Of a stretch of DNA of 38,181 nt, positions 32,123-38,181 are shown piece by piece. Position numbers and translations under genes: made by a program. Under the pieces are notes generated by a model. The model ran no database searches. It had not been told where the DNA came from and was given only the letters and a program-made list of their open reading frames with translations. Within the stretch, counting starts at the first letter, position 1, and each line of letters opens with the position of its first letter. The DNA is from Sphingorhabdus sp. EL138 (lineage in GTDB: Bacteria > Pseudomonadota > Alphaproteobacteria > Sphingomonadales > Sphingomonadaceae): contig NZ_CAMCWY010000023.1 of NCBI RefSeq assembly GCF_945882965.1, positions 1 to 38,181 of the forward strand, in the 5' to 3' direction.

Positions 32123-32862
32123 CGGGCAAGGTCCATAAGCTCACGCATTCTGCGCACGCTTTCTTCCAAGCCAATGAAGATGGCCTCACCGATCAGATAG
32201 TGCCCGATGTTGAGTTCGGCAAATTGCGCAATGGCGGCAATGGGCTGAACATTGTCAAAAGTGAGCCCATGGCCCGCATGGGGCTCTATCCCATTCTTTG
32301 CCGCGAGCGCCGCAGCATCGGCAATCCGGCGCAGCTCTATCTCGCGCTCCTCGCCTTGCGCATGGGCATATTTGCCCGTGTGAAACTCAACGATATCTGC
32401 TTTCAGGCGGATAGCTGCTTCAATCTGGCGCGCATCAGGCTCAATGAACAGGCTGACGCGGATATTGGCGTCCCCGAGCCGCGTGACGATGGGCGCAAGA
32501 TGATTATGCTGTCCCGCCGCGTCTAATCCGCCCTCGGTCGTCCGCTCCTCACGCCGCTCGGGAACGATGCACGCGGCATGCGGCTTATGCCGCAAGGCGA
32601 TCTCCAGCATTTCGTCGGTTGCGGCCATTTCAAGGTTCAGCGGCAAATTCGTCGCGGCCATGATACGTTCGATATCGGCATCGCGAATATGACGCCGGTC
32701 CTCCCGCAGATGCGCCGTGATGCCGTCGCCACCTACGGCAGCCACAATCTGCGCCGCACGAACCGGGTCGGGATGATCACCGCCGCGCGCATTGCGGATG
32801 GTTGCGACATGGTCAATGTTCACGCCCAAACGCAAGCGGGGCGGCATGGGCGCTTGCGTCAT
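32119..32862 (-). CDS. pdxJ: Pyridoxine 5'-phosphate synthase
   Basis: The 247-residue TIM barrel condenses 1-deoxyxylulose 5-phosphate with 3-amino-2-oxopropyl phosphate to make vitamin B6. Motifs are [19 protein letters not shown] at the N-terminus, [27 protein letters not shown]-like [15 protein letters not shown], and [15 protein letters not shown]. It begins at an ATG overlapping the pyrE stop by four bases. The pdxJ-acpS-lepB order is widely conserved in proteobacteria. Confidence 0.97.
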   Translation of the reverse strand: MTQAPMPPRLRLGVNIDHVATIRNARGGDHPDPVRAAQIVAAVGGDGITAHLREDRRHIRDADIERIMAATNLPLNLEMAATDEMLEIALRHKPHAACIVPERREERTTEGGLDAAGQHNHLAPIVTRLGDANIRVSLFIEPDARQIEAAIRLKADIVEFHTGKYAHAQGEEREIELRRIADAAALAAKNGIEPHAGHGLTFDNVQPIAAIAQFAELNIGHYLIGEAIFIGLEESVRRMRELMDLAR

Positions 32863-33440
32863 AATGTGCGGCTACCGGGCTTGACCGCTTCTGTCGCGGC
32901 AAGCTCCGGCGGCAGTTCGTCGGACGCGTAGGTGGGAAAGTTCAACTGGATCAGCGGGTAAAAGGGAACGCCAAGCTCAGCGGTCCCCGCTGAACGGTCA
33001 ACCACAGAAGCTGCGGCAATAACAACCCCGCCAGCAGCTTCGATTGCAGCAATCGCTTCACGTGAAGATAGGCCAGTGGTCACGACATCTTCAACCATCA
33101 GGACCTTAGTGCCCGGCGCGAGGGTAAATCCCCTGCGCAACGCAAAAACACCTTCGGGGCGTTCCACAAACATGGCATCAACGCCTAGCGCGCGACCCAT
33201 TTCATGGCCGATGATGATCCCGCCCATGGCGGGCGAAATGACCGCTTGCACCTCAGTCCGCAGTTCGCGTGGCATTTTTTGACTGATCGCAAGCGCAATC
33301 CGTCCCGCGCGCTCGGGGTTCATTAACAGCCGAGCGCATTGCAAATAATACGCGCTGTGACGGCCGGAAGACAGCAGGAAGTGCCCCTCTAGGAGCGCGT
33401 CTACGCTACGGAATTCAGACAGTATTTCATCTTCGGTCAT
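32859..33440 (-). CDS. pyrE: Orotate phosphoribosyltransferase
   Basis: The 193-residue enzyme joins orotate to PRPP to give orotidine 5'-phosphate in pyrimidine synthesis. The PRPP-binding motif is [14 protein letters not shown] (113-126); [17 protein letters not shown] and [16 protein letters not shown] are also typical. It is the first gene of the overlapping run with pdxJ, acpS and lepB and is divergent from coxB across 228 bases, which should hold both promoters. Confidence 0.96.
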   Translation of the reverse strand: MTEDEILSEFRSVDALLEGHFLLSSGRHSAYYLQCARLLMNPERAGRIALAISQKMPRELRTEVQAVISPAMGGIIIGHEMGRALGVDAMFVERPEGVFALRRGFTLAPGTKVLMVEDVVTTGLSSREAIAAIEAAGGVVIAAASVVDRSAGTAELGVPFYPLIQLNFPTYASDELPPELAATEAVKPGSRTL

Positions 33441-33568
33441 GATGGGGAGAGTTTTCCTTGTTAGCCAATGTCGTCTTTTGCATGTTCAGTTTAACGGATT
33501 GCAACGCAAATGGGTAGAACAGTGGTGCAATTAAATGCTAAAAATACTAAATCGACCGCTTGAGGGTT

Positions 33569-33601
33569 CAGACTTGCGCGACTATAGGTCGCGCAAGTCT
33601 G
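33569..33601. promoter_or_regulatory. 14-bp perfect inverted repeat upstream of coxB
   Basis: CAGACTTGCGCGAC (33569-33582) and GTCGCGCAAGTCTG (33588-33601) are exact reverse complements around the five-base loop TATAG. It is 68 bases before the coxB ATG and in the pyrE-coxB divergent gap. It could be a regulator site, an attenuator-like hairpin in the cox leader, or a dispersed repeat. No T run follows, so a simple terminator is unlikely. Confidence 0.6.
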
Positions 33602-33668
33602 GCCATCCTCGGCTGAGCAAGACATGCGCAAAGTTCCTGCGCCGCACCAAAAATACGGGGCCAAGTAG

Positions 33669-34754
33669 ATGAATACGTGGAAGAAATTACTGGTTGTCTT
33701 TGCTGCCATGACCATGCCGTCATTGGTAATAGCGCAGCCAGCGAATCCTGCGCCAGCGCCATTGACGAAGGAAGTGGCCGCGCCTGTGGTTGCGACGCCT
33801 GCTACGGCAACGACCGCCGCACCCGCCGCCCCGGCTGCTGCCGCTGCGCCGAAGGCAATGGATGGTTCATTACCGGGCTACACCCCGATGCGCCCCAATT
33901 ATGAAGATAGCGTTGGTATGCCAAAGCCGAAGGAAGTGGATTTTCAAGAACAATTCACCGAAAACGGCCAATATGCAAAATGGATCAACAATGCGATCCT
34001 GCTGCCGATCATCACAATCATCTCTCTGTTTGTCCTTGGCCTCCTGCTTTGGGTGATCGTGCGTTTCAACCGCCGCGCCAATCCAGTACCATCAAAGACG
34101 ACGCACAATACCTTTATCGAAGTGGTATGGACCTTGATCCCTGTGCTCATCCTCTTGGGCATTGCTTATCCATCGCTAGATTTGTTGGCCAAGCAGTTTA
34201 AGCCAGCACCAGCAGACGCCGTTACCATTAAGGCGACTGGTTATCAGTGGTATTGGGGCTACACCTATCCCGACCATGGCGGGTTCGAAGTTGTTTCAAA
34301 CATGCTGAAAGAAGAAGGCGATGCCGCCAAAGGTGAGCGTTTCCGCACCGAAAATGACGGGCCAAAACTGTTGGCTGCTGACAATCGCATGGTTGTGCCT
34401 GCGGGCGTACCTTTGCGCATCCAAACGACGGCAGCGGACGTGATACACGCATTTGCGGTGCCGTCACTTTGGTTTAAGCTTGATGCGGTTCCCGGTCGTC
34501 TGAATGAAAAATCTGTCACGATCACGAAGCCCGGCGTTTATTTCGGGCAATGCTCTGAACTCTGCGGGGCACGCCACGCGTTTATGCCAATTGTTGTGGA
34601 GGCACTGCCGCCTGCACAATTTGCGGCATGGGTGAAAGCGCAGGGCGGCACGATGCCTGGCGAAGAAATGCCGGCACCTGCTGCTGTTGCACCAGCCGCT
34701 GCAACCGCGACCCCCATAGACACAATTGCTGCACCTGCTGCAGCGCCAAATTAA
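33669..34754 (+). CDS. coxB: Cytochrome c oxidase subunit II
   Basis: The 361-residue subunit carries the CuA centre that takes electrons from cytochrome c. It has a signal peptide ([20 protein letters not shown] ... AQ), an Ala/Pro-rich linker to about 60, two membrane helices near 110-170, and the cupredoxin domain. CuA ligands are His260 (VIHAFAVPS) and Cys295, Glu297, Cys299, His303 and Met306 ([12 protein letters not shown]). The Ala/Pro/Thr-rich C-terminal tail after EEMPAP is longer than usual. It begins the operon; coxA follows after 17 bases. Confidence 0.96.
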   Translation: MNTWKKLLVVFAAMTMPSLVIAQPANPAPAPLTKEVAAPVVATPATATTAAPAAPAAAAAPKAMDGSLPGYTPMRPNYEDSVGMPKPKEVDFQEQFTENGQYAKWINNAILLPIITIISLFVLGLLLWVIVRFNRRANPVPSKTTHNTFIEVVWTLIPVLILLGIAYPSLDLLAKQFKPAPADAVTIKATGYQWYWGYTYPDHGGFEVVSNMLKEEGDAAKGERFRTENDGPKLLAADNRMVVPAGVPLRIQTTAADVIHAFAVPSLWFKLDAVPGRLNEKSVTITKPGVYFGQCSELCGARHAFMPIVVEALPPAQFAAWVKAQGGTMPGEEMPAPAAVAPAAATATPIDTIAAPAAAPN

Positions 34755-34771
34755 GTAAAAGGGCCAGACGG

Positions 34772-36439
34772 ATGACAACCATTGCTGCCACAGGCACCGA
34801 CCTTCACACGCATGACCATCATGACGCGGACCACAAGCCGGGCTTCTTCGCCCGCTGGTTCATGTCGACGAACCATAAAGACATCGGGACGTTGTATCTG
34901 ATCTTTGCAATTTTCGCAGGGATTGTGGGCGGTGCGATTTCGGGCTTGATGCGTTTGGAGCTTGCTGCTCCTGGCATTCAATATCTGCAAGGCTGGGCAT
35001 CGATGATGGCCGGCAAAGAAGCCTCGCTCGACGAAGCCTATCATATGTGGAACGTACTGATCACGGCCCACGGCTTAATCATGGTGTTCTTCATGGTCAT
35101 GCCCGCCATCATTGGCGGCTTTGGTAACTGGTTTGTGCCTTTGATGATTGGCGCGCCGGACATGGCGTTCCCGCGCATGAACAACATCAGCTTCTGGTTG
35201 ACCGTTGTGGCCTTCATCATGTTGCTTGGGTCAAGCTTTGTACCGGGTGGTACTGGACTTGGCGCAGGCACTGGCTGGACGGTCTATGCGCCGCTGTCGA
35301 CTTCAGGTTCGGTTGGCCCCGCCGTCGACATGGCCATTTTCTCGCTTCACTTGGCGGGTGCAGCATCGATCTTGGGTGCCATCAACTTCATCACCACCAT
35401 TTTCAATATGCGTGCGCCGGGCATGACCTTGCACAAAATGCCATTGTTCGTCTGGTCGGTGTTGGTAACCGCATTTTTGCTATTGCTCGCATTGCCAGTA
35501 CTGGCGGCGGCGATCACTATGCTTTTGGTTGACCGGAACTTTGGTGGCGCATTCTTTGATGCGTCGGCCGGCGGTGACCCTGTATTGTATCAGCATCTCT
35601 TCTGGTTCTTCGGCCATCCCGAAGTGTATATCATGATCTTGCCAGGTTTCGGCATCATCAGCCAAATCGTCGCAACCTTCAGCCGCAAGCCAGTGTTCGG
35701 CTATCTCGGCATGGCGTATGCTATGGTCGCCATTGGTGTCGTTGGCTTTGTCGTCTGGGCGCACCACATGTTCACCACGGGCATGAGCGTCGATATGAAG
35801 ATGTACTTTACGGCAGCAACAATGGTCATCGCGGTGCCAACCGGCATTAAGATTTTTAGCTGGATTGCCACCATGTGGGGCGGTTCGGTCAGCTTTAAGA
35901 CGCCGATGGTATGGGCAATGGGCTTCATCTTCATGTTCACCGTTGGTGGTGTGACGGGTGTTGTGCTGGCCAATGGCGGTCTCGACGATAACTTGCACGA
36001 CACATATTATGTCGTTGCGCACTTCCATTATGTGTTGTCGCTGGGTGCGGTATTCTCGCTCTTTGCTGGCTTCTATTATTGGTTCGGCAAAATGTCGGGT
36101 CGTCAATTGAACGAATTCCTTGGCCATTTGCACTTTTGGGTATTCTTTATCGGTGTGAACGTCTTGTTCTTCCCGATGCACTTCCTTGGAAACTCCGGCA
36201 TGCCGCGTCGTTACCCTGATTATCCAGAGGCCTTTGCCTATTGGAACGGCGTTGCGTCGTTGGGCTATGTCATTATGGGCGTTGGCGTGCTCATCTTCTT
36301 CGTCAATGTTATTTGGTCGTTGGTCGCTGGCCGCCGTGCAGAAGGAAATTATTGGGGTGAAGGTGCGACCACGCTTGAGTGGACGCTGACAAGCCCGCCA
36401 CCATATCACCAGTTCGAAACGCTGCCGATTATTAAATAA
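34772..36439 (+). CDS. coxA: Cytochrome c oxidase subunit I (aa3 type)
   Basis: The 555-residue, twelve-helix subunit reduces O2 and pumps protons. Haem ligands are His100 (AHGLIMVFF), His419 and, for haem a3, His417 (VAHFHYVLS). CuB ligands are His282, His331 and His332; His282 and Tyr286 (HPEVY) form the cross-linked pair, and Glu284 marks the A1-type D-channel. The ATG at 34772 follows GGGCC-type spacing from coxB and begins MTTIAATG; a long in-frame upstream stretch overlaps coxB and is discarded. It is a standard aa3 oxidase subunit. Confidence 0.97.
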   Translation: MTTIAATGTDLHTHDHHDADHKPGFFARWFMSTNHKDIGTLYLIFAIFAGIVGGAISGLMRLELAAPGIQYLQGWASMMAGKEASLDEAYHMWNVLITAHGLIMVFFMVMPAIIGGFGNWFVPLMIGAPDMAFPRMNNISFWLTVVAFIMLLGSSFVPGGTGLGAGTGWTVYAPLSTSGSVGPAVDMAIFSLHLAGAASILGAINFITTIFNMRAPGMTLHKMPLFVWSVLVTAFLLLLALPVLAAAITMLLVDRNFGGAFFDASAGGDPVLYQHLFWFFGHPEVYIMILPGFGIISQIVATFSRKPVFGYLGMAYAMVAIGVVGFVVWAHHMFTTGMSVDMKMYFTAATMVIAVPTGIKIFSWIATMWGGSVSFKTPMVWAMGFIFMFTVGGVTGVVLANGGLDDNLHDTYYVVAHFHYVLSLGAVFSLFAGFYYWFGKMSGRQLNEFLGHLHFWVFFIGVNVLFFPMHFLGNSGMPRRYPDYPEAFAYWNGVASLGYVIMGVGVLIFFVNVIWSLVAGRRAEGNYWGEGATTLEWTLTSPPPYHQFETLPIIK

Positions 36440-36487
36440 TCGGCGGCGGTTCGCCGCTTTGAACGTCTCGAACGTTTGGGAACAGGC

Positions 36488-37393
36488 ATGACAACCGCAA
36501 CGCGTGACATCATTTTGCCAGCCGAGTGGCGCGATTTCTGGGCTTTGACCAAGCCTCGGGTCATGTCGCTTGTCGTGTTCACGGCGCTTTGCGGATTATT
36601 GGCGGCACCGGGTAACATTCATCCGGTGATTGGTTTTACCGCGATCCTCTGCCTTGCTTTGGGTGCGGGTGCCTGTGGTGCGCTCAACCAATATTTCGAA
36701 GCGGACATTGACGCCAAAATGGCACGGACGGCGGGCCGACCGCTGCCTGCTGGCCGTATGGACCGAGTGGCCGCGCTGAACTTTGGCATTGGCCTTGCCG
36801 CTTTTTCGGTCGGCATTATGGGCGTTGCCGTCAATTGGCTATGCGCTGGGTTGCTTGCCTTTTCGATCTTCTTCTACGCGATCGTTTACACCATCTGGTT
36901 AAAGCCTAATACGCCGCAAAACATCGTCATTGGCGGCGCGGCTGGGGCATTTCCGCCCGTCATCGGATGGGCGGCGGTAACGGGCGATGTTACGCTTATG
37001 CCAGTCCTCCTGTTCGCGATCATCTTCTTGTGGACACCACCGCATTTTTGGGCGCTCGCATTGTTTATGAAAACGGATTACGGCGCTGCCGGAATTCCCA
37101 TGCTCCCCAATGTGAAGGGTCAGCGGGTCACGCGGAACCAGATTTTCGGCTATAGCTTTCCCATGGCGGCGACGGCGATACTGCCTTTCGCTTTGGCCGA
37201 AACAGGTTGGGTCTATGGCGCAGCAGCCATTGTTCTTAACCTACTGTTTTTGGCATTGGCCTACCGGGTTTGGAAAAACGAGGCCACTGACGCAGCCGCG
37301 ATGAAGCCGGAGAAGCAACTTTTTGCTTTCTCGATCCTTTACCTGTTTCTTCTCTTTGCAATTTTCGCCTTTGACCGGATGCTCATATTATGA
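36488..37393 (+). CDS. ctaB: Protohaem IX farnesyltransferase (haem o synthase)
   Basis: The 301-residue UbiA-type membrane prenyltransferase attaches farnesyl to haem b, the first step to haem a. The polyprenyl-diphosphate site is [20 protein letters not shown] (the NxxxDxxxD motif), and the second conserved loop is [11 protein letters not shown] then [12 protein letters not shown]. The ATG at 36488 is preferred over a TTG at 36476. Its stop overlaps the next small gene as ATGA. It serves the oxidase encoded around it. Confidence 0.96.
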   Translation: MTTATRDIILPAEWRDFWALTKPRVMSLVVFTALCGLLAAPGNIHPVIGFTAILCLALGAGACGALNQYFEADIDAKMARTAGRPLPAGRMDRVAALNFGIGLAAFSVGIMGVAVNWLCAGLLAFSIFFYAIVYTIWLKPNTPQNIVIGGAAGAFPPVIGWAAVTGDVTLMPVLLFAIIFLWTPPHFWALALFMKTDYGAAGIPMLPNVKGQRVTRNQIFGYSFPMAATAILPFALAETGWVYGAAAIVLNLLFLALAYRVWKNEATDAAAMKPEKQLFAFSILYLFLLFAIFAFDRMLIL

Positions 37394-37545
37394 CCCCGAA
37401 TGAACCTTCTGCCTATACCGCCGAAGAAACCGCGATTATCCGCAAACGCCAAGCGGGACGATCGCGCGTTATGGGCGTTGCTTTGGTCGGATTGTGCATC
37501 TTGTTCTTCTTAATCACTGTGGTGAAAGTGGGAGTCTGGGGCTGA
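37390..37545 (+). CDS. CoxF-like small protein of the oxidase operon
   Basis: This 51-residue protein has a polar front ([20 protein letters not shown]) and one membrane helix ([20 protein letters not shown]). It overlaps the ctaB stop by four bases (ATGA) and its own stop overlaps the ctaG start (TGATG). A short single-helix gene in this place between ctaB and ctaG is found in alphaproteobacterial cox operons and is often called coxF; its role in oxidase assembly is not clear. Confidence 0.8.
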   Translation: MTPNEPSAYTAEETAIIRKRQAGRSRVMGVALVGLCILFFLITVVKVGVWG

Positions 37546-38111
37546 TGGCGATTTCTAACGCAAAAACCGGATTTTTGGCGGCGGCCCTTGCGGTGTCGAT
37601 GGTGGGCGTCGGCTTTGCAGCAGTGCCATTATATCGCCTATTCTGCCAGGTGACTGGCTTTGGCGGCACCACAATGCGCGTGGACGCTGCGCAGGCGGCT
37701 ACTGTTGCAGTTTCCAACAAGACCATCGTCGTGCGCTTTGATGCTAACCATCGCGGCGACTTACCTTGGGAATTCAAACCTGAGCGTCCGACAGATACCG
37801 TGAGCATCGGTGCGAAGGACATGTCGATCTATATTGCAAAGAATCTTTCGAACGAACCAGTCACTGGCACCGCCACGTTCAACGTGACGCCAGCGCTTGC
37901 TGGTCAGTATTTTAACAAGATCCAGTGCTTCTGCTTTACTGAGCAGACGCTGAAACCCGGTGAACAGGTCCGCATGCCGGTACTCTATTATGTCGATCCG
38001 AAGATTATGACCGACCCGGAAACCAAGGATATTGAAGAAATCACACTTAGCTACACCTTCTACCCCGTTGAGAAGCCAAACACGGTGGACCAGACGGCGA
38101 ACGGTGGCTAA
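37545..38111 (+). CDS. ctaG: Cytochrome c oxidase assembly protein CtaG (Cox11)
   Basis: The 188-residue protein delivers copper to the CuB site of subunit I. A single N-terminal helix (FLAAALAVSMVGVGFAAVPL) anchors it, with the domain in the periplasm. Copper-related cysteines are Cys34 (YRLFCQVTGFGG) and the Cys128-Phe-Cys130 pair in KIQCFCFTEQ. The ATG at 37545 shares two bases with the preceding stop; longer frames upstream have no homology. coxC follows after 37 bases. Confidence 0.95.
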   Translation: MAISNAKTGFLAAALAVSMVGVGFAAVPLYRLFCQVTGFGGTTMRVDAAQAATVAVSNKTIVVRFDANHRGDLPWEFKPERPTDTVSIGAKDMSIYIAKNLSNEPVTGTATFNVTPALAGQYFNKIQCFCFTEQTLKPGEQVRMPVLYYVDPKIMTDPETKDIEEITLSYTFYPVEKPNTVDQTANGG

Positions 38112-38148
38112 GGCAATAGTTAATCGATAAGACTACAGGGAATTGACC

Positions 38149-38181
38149 ATGGCGGGTGCCAAAAATCACGATTATCATATT
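38149..38181 (+). CDS. coxC: Cytochrome c oxidase subunit III, 5' end only
   Basis: The last 33 bases read MAGAKNHDYHI, the usual start of alphaproteobacterial oxidase subunit III. The rest lies beyond the right edge. Position after ctaG fits. Confidence 0.8.
   Translation, partial: MAGAKNHDYHI

Noticed and set aside
35480-36409. 309-codon frame opposite coxA
   Set aside because: It mirrors a highly conserved, membrane-helix-coding gene, is rich in His and charged residues as antisense frames of such genes are, and has no ribosome site or family match.
1-38181. CRISPR array, rRNA or tRNA genes
   Set aside because: No regularly spaced repeats, no rRNA-like stretches and no cloverleaf with a recognisable T-arm were seen by eye; a tRNA scan was not possible.

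Overview
The window is chromosomal DNA from an alphaproteobacterium, most likely of the order Sphingomonadales. This rests on moderately GC-rich coding, the aa3 oxidase order coxB-coxA-ctaB-coxF-ctaG-coxC, the tightly overlapping pyrE-pdxJ-acpS-lepB run, a DUF1674 gene divergent from rsmB, and intergenic hairpins of the GCTCCAGC/GCTGGAGC kind. The placement is an inference from gene content and style; there is no rRNA, and I saw no tRNA.

Layout. (1) Positions 1-2820 are accessory DNA, clearly AT-richer than the rest: the tail of an IS3-type transposase, insertion-sequence end-like sequences, a cyanophycin-synthetase-like ATP-grasp ligase with no Mur-ligase domain, a 72-residue unknown peptide gene just upstream of it, the C-terminal third of a tyrosine recombinase, and a second transposase fragment that abuts the 3' end of a glutathione transferase gene. 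(2) 2813-8541 is ordinary chromosome: a YghU-type glutathione transferase, a crotonase, and two divergently transcribed proline-related peptidases (aminopeptidase P and an S9 peptidase). (3) 8538-10133 is a toxin-antitoxin insert: a PIN toxin with a ribbon-helix-helix antitoxin on the minus strand and hicAB on the plus strand, lying between a degraded and an intact copy of the start of an acyl-CoA thioesterase gene. (4) 10130-16783 carries the thioesterase, an SDHAF4-like assembly factor, rsmB, a GNAT acetyltransferase, and rpe, a heparinase II/III-like gene and purH in close succession. (5) 16856-30778 is almost all minus strand: a DEAD-box helicase with a long leader, a folB plus pteridine-reductase pair, an rRNA-methyltransferase-like gene, threonine synthase, a GMC oxidoreductase, a sterol-desaturase-family gene with two coupled neighbours, recQ, an Atm1-type ABC exporter, a small membrane protein and an AI-2E family permease. 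(6) 30771-33440 is lepB, acpS, pdxJ and pyrE, each overlapping the next by four bases. (7) From 33669 to the right edge runs the cytochrome c oxidase operon, cut off inside coxC.

The parts most likely to hold something undescribed are the ATP-grasp/peptide pair at 291-2159, which has the look of a ribosomal-peptide or peptide-ligase locus, and the toxin-antitoxin insert, which appears to have put the thioesterase under the translation and promoter of hicAB with a TTG start. Both functional readings are inferences from gene order and motifs.
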